A stretch of 64,000 nt of DNA from Pseudobacteriovorax sp. (GTDB lineage Bacteria; Bdellovibrionota_B; Oligoflexia; Oligoflexales; Oligoflexaceae), in the NCBI GenBank assembly GCA_013215145.1, contig JABSRP010000021.1, positions 91,663 through 155,662 of the forward strand, in the 5' to 3' direction. A model generated the notes under the pieces. The model saw only the letters and a list, made by a program, of their open reading frames with translations, did no database searches and was not told the DNA's origin. Below are positions 27,459 through 36,256 of the stretch, in pieces (the first letter of the stretch is position 1; every line of letters starts with the position of its first letter). Made by a program: the position numbers and the translations under genes.

Positions 27459-28446
27459 TTTTATTTTCCTCACTTGTATGAGACTCTAGGCTACTCGAGT
27501 CGCCAGAATCAATATAGCGGATTACATACTGTGGTGTACCAGATTGATCTAAAAACAAACGACCTAAATATTCCCCAATTACCCCAGTCAGAATTAGCTG
27601 CATGCCGGCAAAAAAAGAAATGCTCACTAAGACTGACGGAATTCCTATAGGATAATCGGCATTTAGAAGCTTTTCTACAATTACAATCGCGAGCAGCGCC
27701 AAACTTAAGAGGGAGGTGATGAGACCTGCTATGATCATTAGGCGTAGCGGTGCGATGGAAAAGTTGAGAAACATGTTGAACCAGAGCTTTATCAATTTAG
27801 TTAGGGTATAACCTGACTGACCATCTTTTCGTTCCTCATGTCCTACCGAGATTTGATCAATGCGATTGGTTGATCTAAATATCAATCCATCGATATATGG
27901 GAATGAGCCTTTATATTTTTTTATTTCGTCGACCATAAATCGATTCATGACCTTAAAACTGGAGAGGTATAATCCCTTCGGCTTTTTGAGCATGTAGCTC
28001 GCGATCCAACTGTTAAACTGGCTACCTAGATTTCTAAAATTTGAGTGCTTTTTGCTGCTAAAGTAACCGTAGACAACATCAAGATCATCTTCAACTAATT
28101 TATCCAGCATTGGTAGAATTTCTTTTGGTGGGTTTTGTCCGTCGTCATCCAGGACGGCTATATAGTCACCTGTAGCAGTATTGAGGCCAGCTAGAACTGC
28201 ATTGTGTTCGCTAAAGTTTCTTGCCAAATGAACGTATCTGACCTTCATTGGGTTGGCTTTTACTAATGATTTGCAAATGAATTCACTGTTGTCCTTAGAA
28301 CCATCGTTTACCAGTATGATTTCGATATTAACAGGAAAGTTTGCTAGTATATCACTTACTACCTCGCGAATGGTTTTGGATCCGTTATAGACTGGAATAA
28401 CAAACGAGAGTTTTTGTTTGGGTTTTAGATAGTCTTTCGCAGTCAT
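27412..28446 (-). CDS. Polyprenyl-phosphate glycosyltransferase, GtrB/ArnC-like
   Basis: 344 residues. GT2 domain with LSFVIPVYNGSKT, LVNDGSKDNS and AVLDDDGQNPP near residue 103, then two C-terminal membrane helices (about residues 230-255 and 270-292) with GEYLGRLFLD, the dolichol-phosphate-mannose-synthase-like group. It would load a sugar onto undecaprenyl phosphate for a periplasmic GT-C enzyme, and the adjoining upstream gene encodes such a protein. Confidence 0.88.
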   Translation of the reverse strand: MTAKDYLKPKQKLSFVIPVYNGSKTIREVVSDILANFPVNIEIILVNDGSKDNSEFICKSLVKANPMKVRYVHLARNFSEHNAVLAGLNTATGDYIAVLDDDGQNPPKEILPMLDKLVEDDLDVVYGYFSSKKHSNFRNLGSQFNSWIASYMLKKPKGLYLSSFKVMNRFMVDEIKKYKGSFPYIDGLIFRSTNRIDQISVGHEERKDGQSGYTLTKLIKLWFNMFLNFSIAPLRLMIIAGLITSLLSLALLAIVIVEKLLNADYPIGIPSVLVSISFFAGMQLILTGVIGEYLGRLFLDQSGTPQYVIRYIDSGDSSSLESHTSEENKNVAIRRNQMDRVPIN

Positions 28447-28450
28447 TTAT

Positions 28451-30058
28451 TTAAATTCCCAGTACTGTTTTACTAACATTTAAATTCTTTAAATCTTGGG
28501 AAATCGTATTTTCATCATATTTATATTGTTTCGACAATAATGTGGGCTTTCCAGTGATTTTATTCACACGGTAAAGCTCATAACCTTGTCCTTGGAAGGC
28601 AATAAAGAATTCCTTTTGTGTAATTTCCCTCTTGTACTCGTCAAAGTGAAACACAAAGATTGGCCTGCCTAAACTAATATTTCCTGCTGGAGCAAAACCA
28701 GAACGTTCAAAAAAGAATGTTGGCTTGGGGGTAATAACTCCTGAGATATCCGATCGCTTTGTAACCCATCTAATGAGTCCAGTTGACCAGTATGGGTGAG
28801 AGCCAGTCGTGATGGAGCAATTACCAACAGCGATTACCTGAGCATCCATCGGTAAATCATAGTCATTCAGTTTTCCCATAGTTTCGAGGCACATATTGAC
28901 AATATTCGCTTTTTTATAGGAGCTAGCAAAGTTTAATAAAAGTGTTAAGCCAAAAATTGCAGCTAAGGAAAAATGGAAGACTTTACGATTTGTGATGATT
29001 AGCTGAATAAAACAGACTGTTGCCAACACCAGACCAAATGCTGCGTTGAATGTATATCGAATGGTAAAGTCTTTAGAATAAACCGTGAAAGGGAATATTA
29101 AGATTAAGTACCAGCTAATACCAAATAATATGCCCCAGATGTTTTTTGACTTAAGGGGGGTTCTTTTATTAGGCCTGCTGCTATCTTTGCGATTCACAAA
29201 TATTGAAATGGCAATTCCAGCTATCAGAAGTAAAAATGTGGCGTAGGTAATTTCTGGTAAAGAAGAGGTGTAGTAGAATGGTGGAGTAAATGACCTTGTT
29301 GTAAAGTCGGTGAAACGCTGAGTTATGGTCTCCATACTGTGGTCATAACGTGCTGTATAGGCAGCATAAGCGGGAAAGTAAATCGTTTGGATAAGCTTGC
29401 CTAGTGTAATCAACGCAGAACCGCATGTATAAACTATAGCTGTTTTTGTCTTTTTTATTCTGAATCCATATATTAGTACTAGAAGTACGATTGGCGGTGC
29501 GATAAAAACGCTTAATTCCGAAATAGCGGTTCCAATTGGATATGAAACCGCGGCAATTAGCCAGAGAATTGGCTTGTTACTACTAGCTTCCATTGTCTTG
29601 ATCATGCAGTATGCCGAAACAAGTATGAAAAACATGGCAATTAAATTGTAAGACCCGTCTACAAAATAGGGAATGAAGTGCTGTGATGGAAGAAAACAGG
29701 GGAGTACGGCAGCACTGAAACAGATCCAGGGGTTTAAGGTTAAAACCCGCCTGTACAGCAAGTATAGTATGTAGGAGCTTGGTGCTAAGATAAAAATGCT
29801 TTGGAAAAGCCGCGGTCCCCACGAACCTAGCTCCCAAAAAGGCATGTTTAGAGTTGCAACGAAGAAATATCGAATCGAGGTGAAAAATGCGGATAGGCCT
29901 TTTTCGGTGTATATGGAGTACCTATACCAATCGTCGTTTATGAGGGGCTGATAGTAAAATATTCCAATTAAATTAGAAAAAATAATTGCCCCAATAAAGA
30001 ACAATATTGGGAACCGTGTGACTATTGTTGTCTTCGGTTTTGAATCACTATAATGCAT
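28451..30058 (-). CDS. GT-C-type membrane glycosyltransferase candidate
   Basis: 535 residues with about eleven helices, then a C-terminal periplasmic domain of about 130 residues. After the first helix the loop carries PLINDDWYRYS, an acidic pair where GT-C enzymes place the catalytic base. The partner polyprenyl-phosphate transferase lies four bases downstream, as in gtr modules that add side-branch sugars after export. First gene of the deoxysugar operon, so the branch sugar may be the deoxysugar (inference). Confidence 0.6.
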   Translation of the reverse strand: MHYSDSKPKTTIVTRFPILFFIGAIIFSNLIGIFYYQPLINDDWYRYSIYTEKGLSAFFTSIRYFFVATLNMPFWELGSWGPRLFQSIFILAPSSYILYLLYRRVLTLNPWICFSAAVLPCFLPSQHFIPYFVDGSYNLIAMFFILVSAYCMIKTMEASSNKPILWLIAAVSYPIGTAISELSVFIAPPIVLLVLIYGFRIKKTKTAIVYTCGSALITLGKLIQTIYFPAYAAYTARYDHSMETITQRFTDFTTRSFTPPFYYTSSLPEITYATFLLLIAGIAISIFVNRKDSSRPNKRTPLKSKNIWGILFGISWYLILIFPFTVYSKDFTIRYTFNAAFGLVLATVCFIQLIITNRKVFHFSLAAIFGLTLLLNFASSYKKANIVNMCLETMGKLNDYDLPMDAQVIAVGNCSITTGSHPYWSTGLIRWVTKRSDISGVITPKPTFFFERSGFAPAGNISLGRPIFVFHFDEYKREITQKEFFIAFQGQGYELYRVNKITGKPTLLSKQYKYDENTISQDLKNLNVSKTVLGI

Positions 30059-30416
30059 GTGTCGTTAAGACCTCTTAGTATGCCGAATTAATAGCTAGGA
30101 TTGTTTTTCTCATTTGTTCTGCTTAGATCATTATTTAACTGTTTGAATTTATCAATACATTCCGATGCCCACTCTATTTTGTTTATAAAATATCGAGTTG
30201 GATTACTAATTGTTGTTGTTCCAAAACAATAAAGTAGACGGTTGGCATGAGGTTGTTTTAATATTCAGGCAAGAGTTTACATAATAGAAAGTAAACGTTC
30301 GAATACATTGAGTGGCGGTTTCGTTCGCTCTATTTTTAGCTTGCCATCTCTTTCCTTTGTGAGAGCTTACACTAGGGCAAAGTTTCTCATCTAGGTTATA
30401 AGGCTACGTCTAGTCA

Positions 30417-30587
30417 ATGTTGGATAATCTTACTCGGGAGGAGGTGTATTTGGAGGGCAAGGGTCAAATTGTGGTAAGCACCAGGTGGCTCAGACTTGAG
30501 GAAGTTCTAACTCAGGTTAATGAGGCATCAAAAGCCAACTCTGATACACTGGCAACAACCGGGTCTGAAGGAGTAAGGGTAATTTGA
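30417..30587 (+). CDS. Possible 56-residue small protein
   Basis: ATG to TGA, 56 codons, starting MLDNLTREEVYLEG, with a helical EEVLTQVNEASKAN centre. No clear ribosome site. The next small frame begins at a TTG overlapping its stop (TTGA). Composition is protein-like, but it may be a remnant. Unknown function. Confidence 0.25.
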   Translation: MLDNLTREEVYLEGKGQIVVSTRWLRLEEVLTQVNEASKANSDTLATTGSEGVRVI

Positions 30588-30754
30588 TTACGATATATAG
30601 TAAAGGTCTTAGGAATTTCGGTTATCAAGAGATAAACATTAGAGAATCGTTGATAAAACTGAATTTAGGTATAAAAACCTTCGAGGATTTTTTACATGAA
30701 AAAGGTTTTTGTAGGCTTTGCCGTACACCTTTCGGTGAGCCAGGCGAGCAATAA
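30584..30754 (+). CDS. Possible 56-residue small protein with CxxC
   Basis: TTG start overlapping the stop of the previous small frame; GGAG lies about ten bases upstream. It ends in GFCRLCRTPFGEPGEQ, a cysteine pair in an otherwise charged peptide. It overlaps in another frame the signal-peptide-like remnant starting at 30696, so at most one of them is real. Confidence 0.22.
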   Translation: MITIYSKGLRNFGYQEINIRESLIKLNLGIKTFEDFLHEKGFCRLCRTPFGEPGEQ

Positions 30755-30920
30755 GGATAGAATTATCGCACGCTTTCTCCACCAAAACGGAGAAGATTCT
30801 TGCAAAATGAGGGGCACGTACCAAATGTAGGGCGAAAAGCCGACGATTCCTATTGCAATCATTGACTTTACAGAGAATAGACATACCGATGTGGTCGAGA
30901 TGTCAAGAAAAGAAGAGTAA
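30696..30920 (+). pseudogene. Possible broken small secreted protein
   Basis: ATG with GAGG nine bases upstream opens MKKVFVGFAVHLSVSQA, like a signal peptide, runs 44 codons to TAG at 30828-30830, then stays open for another 29 codons (GEKPTIPIAIIDFTENR) to TAA. One in-frame stop in an otherwise coherent frame suggests a recent nonsense change or a chance frame. Confidence 0.25.
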
Positions 30921-31384
30921 CAAAGACAGGAAATACTGCTTTAAGGTCAGGATAGACTTCTTCTGGGTTAAAGATAAGTGAACTAGTGAAGCAAAAATGG
31001 TGGACCGGTCGATAAACATTTATCTTTCAGTTGCGCGCCTATTAGGCCTCTTCTGTATATAGACCGCTAGAAGAGGTAAGTATAAAAGGTCAGATTAGAA
31101 CAATTGCTTACTGATTCAAAATTATCGACATGAATAGGTAACCTAAAATAGCCAAAAGATTCGATGATTCCAATAAATCCACCTGGGACGACAGTATGGA
31201 ATACTTGAAAACTAACCATTATGACGACTGCGAAAATTCGTAATCGGTCTAAAGCGAACTTATAGGCTAAATGCCTCCGACTTCGGAGGTGTCAATACTA
31301 AATCCTAAAATATAGATTTTGGAAAATCTGTAAATTTAAACTTAGCTTCCAAAGCTCTATGATTTTTAGAGCGTTGACGTTACA

Positions 31385-32329
31385 ATGCATTCACGCCAAA
31401 ATAAACAATGGAACGTTGGAGTGTTAAGTAAGTATAGCGTAGTTGTGCCAAATTATGGCCGATCCAGAACTTTGTTGGATGCATTGAATTCCGTGTGCAT
31501 TCAGATACATTTACCAGAAGAAGTTTACATCATTGACGATTGTTCACCTAAACCTATTGAAGGACTAGTCAACGATCTGAAACAGCAAAAAAAAATTCCC
31601 ATTTTGCTGGAAGTAAATGATGCTAACAGGGGAGCAGCCTATAGTAGAAACCGGGGCGCTAATCTTACAAAATCGCACTATATCGCTTTCTTAGATTCTG
31701 ATGACACTTGGGAAGAAGATAAACTAGAAAAGCAGCTAAAACTCGCAGCGTCTGGCGACTTTGATCTAGTCTATTGTGATTGTTGGATGATGACTAGGGG
31801 AGTTAAGTTACCGTCGAACAAACTTCTGGTCGACGATCGCATTGATGAACACCTAACAAACGGCTGGACCCCACCGAATACGTCTACTTTACTTGTTAAA
31901 AAAGACAGTTTTATGAAATTAGGAGGTTTTGACGAAAGTCTGAAGTCTTGCCAAGACCATGACTTTTGGATGCGAGCAGTTAGCGCCGGCTGGAAAATCG
32001 GCGTAGTTAAAGAGCCATTGTCTAACTTTCGTCTTGATGAAAATGATAGAATTAGTTTCAATCATATAAATCGTATGCATGGTGTTCGTGAATTTTTACG
32101 AAAATGGAAGCCTTTGATTTCCGAACGGAAAGGCTATCTAGGCTTTACGATGTTTAAACTTAATTACTATTGTAAGGCTTCAATGCCAATTTTCCTAAGG
32201 TATGTCAAATTTTGTAAAAGTAGGCCAGCCATGGAACTGTTTCTCAGATACTTGGCTTACAACCCCTATTTCTATACGCAAGTACCTAAGATGGTGGCCC
32301 ATAAGCTGAAACTTTTATCATCGAGGTAA
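31385..32329 (+). CDS. Glycosyltransferase family 2
   Basis: 314 residues. GT2 domain with YSVVVPNYGRSRTL, IIDDCSPKP, and the metal-binding AFLDSDDTWEEDKL near residue 103; GGFDESLKSCQDHDFWMRAV near 180 is the usual acceptor-side motif. The C-terminal 90 residues are basic and aromatic, probably membrane-associating. First gene of an eight-gene operon; the ATG lacks a strong ribosome site, and a GTG 13 codons in is possible. Confidence 0.85.
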   Translation: MHSRQNKQWNVGVLSKYSVVVPNYGRSRTLLDALNSVCIQIHLPEEVYIIDDCSPKPIEGLVNDLKQQKKIPILLEVNDANRGAAYSRNRGANLTKSHYIAFLDSDDTWEEDKLEKQLKLAASGDFDLVYCDCWMMTRGVKLPSNKLLVDDRIDEHLTNGWTPPNTSTLLVKKDSFMKLGGFDESLKSCQDHDFWMRAVSAGWKIGVVKEPLSNFRLDENDRISFNHINRMHGVREFLRKWKPLISERKGYLGFTMFKLNYYCKASMPIFLRYVKFCKSRPAMELFLRYLAYNPYFYTQVPKMVAHKLKLLSSR

Positions 32330-32332
32330 GTG

Positions 32333-33322
32333 ATGGTAGGCATAAGTGTTGAAGAGATCCAAAAAAGTAAAAAAGTATTTAATCTAGAGCGGGCTATCTA
32401 TAGTAAAGGCGCGCAGGCAAGTTTCTTTGTATATCGGGTTCTAAATAAATTAGATCGCGTCACTAAGAACTCTATTTCCGCCTTTGTGCGCCCCAAAAAA
32501 TGGACCTATCGTTGCTGGATTCGCTACAAGATTAAAGGATCAACTGATGATCAAATCATAGCTATGGTGGGTGACCGTTGTCACAAGTTATTGCAAATGG
32601 CTTTGGGGCAACGAATTGAAGAAAATGCGTACTTTGTGTCAACTTTACTTCGAGAAGCGGAGTCTCGGAAAATTAAAAGTCGCGTCGTCAATTGGGGGAA
32701 AAAACTTCATGAAGACTATAAAGCTGGTAAAGTATACCAACCAACCGAATTAAGTATCGCCGAAAGCGAAGAAGTTGATCATGCTGGTCTTGAAGCATTT
32801 TACGAGTTAACCAAGAAAAGGCAGTCAATTAGGCGTTTTCTTCCTAAAGATGTCCCGAGTGAAGTTGTCGGAAAAATACTCGCCTGTGCCTTGGAATCAC
32901 CCTCTTCATGTAACAGACAAAGCTGGAGATTTCTTGTTATTCGGGATCCTATTAAGAAAGAATACTTAGCCAAGATACGAAACGTGCAGTTCTTAGCAAA
33001 CACTCCGGTAATCATTTGTGTTCTCGTTAATTCTGAAGTTTATTCAAATAATGGCCAGGGCGATAAGCGTATTACTCCCATTATGGACGGGTCGGCTGCT
33101 ATGACTCATTTAGTGTTGGCAAGTGCTGCAGCGGGTCTCGGTTCCTGTTGGACTAACTTCGCCGCAAGCATATCACCAGAAAATATGCAAAATTTTAAAA
33201 AGTATTTCAATTTACCGGAATCTATGGTCGCCGTAAGTTTGGTTGCTCTTGGGTTTTACGATAAAAAATTTCCGAAACCTTTTCGGGATAACATTGACTC
33301 TCATGTTTTTGGCGAGCTGTGA
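32333..33322 (+). CDS. Nitroreductase-family flavoprotein in a polysaccharide operon
   Basis: About 329 residues from the ATG with GAGG six bases upstream. The first 150 residues are helical, basic and unassigned. The C-terminal part is a nitroreductase fold: TKKRQSIRRFLPKDVP gives the FMN-phosphate site, PSSCNRQSWRF the next flavin contact, and MDGSAAMTHLVLASAAAGLGSCW the helix and loop typical of the family. The role is unknown; it may oxidise or reduce a sugar or lipid intermediate, or be catalytically silent. Followed by DUF2264 with a four-base GTGA overlap. Confidence 0.8.
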   Translation: MVGISVEEIQKSKKVFNLERAIYSKGAQASFFVYRVLNKLDRVTKNSISAFVRPKKWTYRCWIRYKIKGSTDDQIIAMVGDRCHKLLQMALGQRIEENAYFVSTLLREAESRKIKSRVVNWGKKLHEDYKAGKVYQPTELSIAESEEVDHAGLEAFYELTKKRQSIRRFLPKDVPSEVVGKILACALESPSSCNRQSWRFLVIRDPIKKEYLAKIRNVQFLANTPVIICVLVNSEVYSNNGQGDKRITPIMDGSAAMTHLVLASAAAGLGSCWTNFAASISPENMQNFKKYFNLPESMVAVSLVALGFYDKKFPKPFRDNIDSHVFGEL

Positions 33323-35094
33323 TTTTTCGATCTCGCCTTTTTGAGGCTTTGAGTTTTTTTCGGAGGTGGGTTGCAGCCTCTTTAAGAGAGTCTCAATTTC
33401 GTGTGTATGCAAAACTTCGCAAGCCGCTAAATGTTCCCCCAGTTCTGGGAGATAACCGTCAATCTTGGTGCTTGGCTCTGTTCCAACTATTGGATGCGGG
33501 GAAAAAATTTAGATTTAGTCTGTTTCAGCGTCTGCTTTTGCCTCGTAGTATACATGGATTTGAAATAGATTTGATCGAATTTTACTTCCGTTCCATGCTT
33601 GGTGTTAGTTTTTTATTGAAAAGTGATTATGACAAAAAGTTGACTTTACCGTTATGTCTTTGGTACCGGAATAAGGTCTTCGACCTACTAGGTAAAAGTC
33701 GGCGTACCCTTAAAAACAACCATCTTAAAGTAGAAAACACTTCTGTCATTGTAGCATTTCTTCTTTGCCCTGAAGAGTTATGGGATAGCCTTGATAGTAG
33801 CCAACAAGACAGTTTTATCAGTCATGTGCGTACCCATGCCTTCGGACAGTTTTATGAGAATAATTGGCTTTGGTTTAAACTTTTTCATTTGTTGTTTCTG
33901 GAACGCATGGCAGATGAAGATACTAGTGAAGAGCAGGAAATAATCCTCCACGAAATCGATAAAATGCATGTTGCTGATGGGTGGTATCGTGATGGGTACC
34001 AATCTAAGGATGGGCAAGTTGATTATTATTCGGCATGGGCTATGCAGTTTTATGGAATGATTTATTGTCAAATATACGGAAAAAACCGACTTAGAAACCT
34101 GCCTTCTAACTGGGAAAATAGATCAAAGAAGTTTCTAGAGTCCTATCAAGATCTTATCTTAAATGGAAATACCCAACCGCTGTTTGGTCGTAGTTCGACA
34201 TATAGGAGTTGTTCCCTATCACCATTCGGCTTAGGTATCAGTAACGGACTAATTGATGAGGGGCATCTAAAAAATATTAAGACCCATTCCATAAAGCAGA
34301 TGAACAAATGCTTAAATAGATACTTAGATCATGACGGATTGCAGATTCTTGGTGACAAGGAAAACTACTTGTCTCTTGAGCCTTATTCTGGGTTTGGAAG
34401 CCCTAATTGGATATTCAAGGCTTTCTCCTTTCTCATGATACCGGAAAATCACAGTTTTTGGCAGACCCCAACAGAAAATGTACCGTCCAACTCTCCGGTA
34501 GTTCATGAAGTGCTATCTAAAATGCTGTACTCGGGTCACGGCAACAACGGTGTTTCTATTTTATTTAATATGCAGGGTGGATGTCGACGTTTTCCCCTGA
34601 AGTACAATCGCTTTGCCTTTAATAACTACCTGCCATCCTCTCTTGGGCTACCTGCAAAACTTGCCATTAACTCTCTTGCGTTCGAGGTTTCTGGACAATG
34701 GGTTCTATGGCGTTCGTTATTCTGCGAGGTAGATGATGATCGAAGACTATCTGCTAGACTCTCCGTGGATGATTTACCTTCAGCGAATATTAGTTTATCG
34801 ATTGAACTGCGGCCAAATGGCTATCAGTTCTCTGTTTTGATTTCGGGAGCTGGAAGTATAAGAGTTCGTTTAGGTGGTTTTCCTTTATATGGAAACGTTG
34901 AACATCGAGCTAGTAGTGACCGTGTAATCTTGTCAGAAAAAAACTCAAGTTCTGAGCTAGGGATTAAGGGTGGACCTGGAACCCTAATTGTAAAAAAATA
35001 TAATCGCTTTTCAATACCTACAGTGTTTTGTAGGCTTCCTCATGAAGCTGTCACTATCGAGGGTTTCTGTTACTATTATAAGAGTGAAACTTGA
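33319..35094 (+). CDS. DUF2264-domain protein (alpha/alpha-barrel, glycosidase-like)
   Basis: 591 residues, no signal peptide. The first 350 or so residues fit DUF2264: ENNWLWFKLFHLLFLER, DGWYRDGYQSKDGQVDYYSAW near residues 214-235, FGRSSTYR near 291 and SPFGLG. The C-terminal beta-rich part follows the same family. Some members of this family are classed as glycoside hydrolases; whether this one cuts a glycan in the cytoplasm is unknown. A cytoplasmic DUF2264 enzyme beside a nitroreductase and glycosyltransferases is unusual for an assembly operon. GTG start overlapping the upstream stop. Confidence 0.75.
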   Translation: MIFRSRLFEALSFFRRWVAASLRESQFRVYAKLRKPLNVPPVLGDNRQSWCLALFQLLDAGKKFRFSLFQRLLLPRSIHGFEIDLIEFYFRSMLGVSFLLKSDYDKKLTLPLCLWYRNKVFDLLGKSRRTLKNNHLKVENTSVIVAFLLCPEELWDSLDSSQQDSFISHVRTHAFGQFYENNWLWFKLFHLLFLERMADEDTSEEQEIILHEIDKMHVADGWYRDGYQSKDGQVDYYSAWAMQFYGMIYCQIYGKNRLRNLPSNWENRSKKFLESYQDLILNGNTQPLFGRSSTYRSCSLSPFGLGISNGLIDEGHLKNIKTHSIKQMNKCLNRYLDHDGLQILGDKENYLSLEPYSGFGSPNWIFKAFSFLMIPENHSFWQTPTENVPSNSPVVHEVLSKMLYSGHGNNGVSILFNMQGGCRRFPLKYNRFAFNNYLPSSLGLPAKLAINSLAFEVSGQWVLWRSLFCEVDDDRRLSARLSVDDLPSANISLSIELRPNGYQFSVLISGAGSIRVRLGGFPLYGNVEHRASSDRVILSEKNSSSELGIKGGPGTLIVKKYNRFSIPTVFCRLPHEAVTIEGFCYYYKSET

Positions 35095-35124
35095 TAGTTT
35101 TTCCATTATTTAGCAGGATCTACG

Positions 35125-36033
35125 ATGAGTCTAGTTTCTATAGTTATACCTACCCATAACAGATTAGCGATGCTTGAAAATGCTGTTGCATCTGTCTTTG
35201 CACAAACCTACGAGAACTGGGAGCTATTGATCACCTCTGACGGTTCCTCCGATGGTACCAACGAGTACTTAAAAAAACTCAGTCAAAATCCAAAGGTAAA
35301 GGTCTTTTTTAATGAAAAGCCTTCAGGTGCATCTTCCGCAAGAAATTTAGCTCTTACACATGCTTCTGGTAGCTTTATCGCTTTTCTCGATGATGACGAT
35401 GTTTGGATGCCTGAAAAGCTCGCGATTCAAGTGCCAATGCTGGTTGCTAGCGACGATAAAGTAGGGTTGGTTTACGCTTGGATGGAATATTACCGAGATG
35501 GTAAGTTAGATAAAAAGCACAGCCCAACTCTTGAAGGAGATGTCTACCCAGAAATGCTGTGGAGACAGGCTATTGGAGGATGTCCTACCATTATTATAAA
35601 ATCTGAGGTTGTTGAGAAAGTAGGGCTGTTTAATGAAAAATTATTGCGTGGAAACGACGGTGATTACTGGCGAAGGATTAGCAAACACTATCACGTCATT
35701 TGCTGTCGACAGTTTCTGGCTAAAATCAATATTGGTCATGATGACAGAATATCAGAGAACAATATTAATAACCTTTTAAAGGTAGAATACGCTTTTAAAG
35801 AAAGACTAAAGACTTTTGAAGAGGATTTTGCAAGATTCCCCGAGGCTCGTTTTCGACACAATTTAAAAATCGTAGAAACTTACCTTCTGATGGGTGAGTT
35901 TGTTAAAGCTTTGCAATATTTTTTCGGTACGGCTTGGGGTAGCTTATCTCCTAGAAAAAGCTTGATGATCTCCTTGTCGCAGGGCAAAAGACTTTTAAGC
36001 TGTGCTTTACAATCTAGATCAGTTCGTAGGTAA
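35125..36033 (+). CDS. Glycosyltransferase family 2
   Basis: 302 residues. SIVIPTHNRLAMLENAV at the N-terminus, TSDGSSDGT near residue 38, AFLDDDDVWMPEKL near 88 and a C-terminal acceptor region with RGNDGDYWRR near 174. A good ribosome site (AGGA six bases upstream). It resembles capsule and O-antigen transferases, and is similar in layout to the first gene of the operon. Substrate unknown. Confidence 0.88.
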   Translation: MSLVSIVIPTHNRLAMLENAVASVFAQTYENWELLITSDGSSDGTNEYLKKLSQNPKVKVFFNEKPSGASSARNLALTHASGSFIAFLDDDDVWMPEKLAIQVPMLVASDDKVGLVYAWMEYYRDGKLDKKHSPTLEGDVYPEMLWRQAIGGCPTIIIKSEVVEKVGLFNEKLLRGNDGDYWRRISKHYHVICCRQFLAKINIGHDDRISENNINNLLKVEYAFKERLKTFEEDFARFPEARFRHNLKIVETYLLMGEFVKALQYFFGTAWGSLSPRKSLMISLSQGKRLLSCALQSRSVRR

Positions 36034-36256
36034 GTCTAGTAGGCGAGCCTATATTTTAAGTTCAAATCTTGTTACTGGATTGGTGACAAATAGTTTACTG
36101 TTTGTACTTATCAATTTGATATATTTTTTAGAGCTCCCTCCTTCATTTTTAGGTCTCGGGGAATTACTATTCTTAAAAGTATTCTGTATTTTATTTTCGT
36201 TTATTTCTATATATTTAGATAAAAGATTTTCATTCTCTAGAAGGTTATGTCAATGA
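36002..36256 (+). CDS. Small GtrA-like membrane protein
   Basis: At most 84 residues with two to three helices. The last helix ends FISIYLDKRFSF, matching the end of the GtrA/DPMS-flippase family (S-F-x-x-x-K/R-x-x-x-F). GtrA proteins have about 120 residues and four helices, so this is short. The start is uncertain (GTG at 36002 overlaps the previous gene). Position before a GT-C protein and a GtrB-like transferase supports a role in flipping the undecaprenol-linked sugar. Confidence 0.5.
   Translation: MLYNLDQFVGKSSRRAYILSSNLVTGLVTNSLLFVLINLIYFLELPPSFLGLGELLFLKVFCILFSFISIYLDKRFSFSRRLCQ

Larger units (their letters stand above)
30059..31384. other. Gene-poor 1.3-kb stretch, probably decayed
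   Basis: Between two divergent operons. It contains two overlapping small open frames (30417-30587, 30584-30754), a signal-peptide-like frame with one internal stop (30696-30920), and inverted repeats at 31047-31054/31069-31076 (8-bp arms) and 31274-31280/31283-31289 (7-bp arms, two-base loop). No intact gene over 60 codons is convincing. It should also hold the promoters of both operons, but I cannot place them. Confidence 0.45.

Noticed and set aside
30639..30884. 81-codon minus-strand frame
   Set aside because: Weak ribosome site, basic low-information composition, and overlap with better plus-strand small frames.
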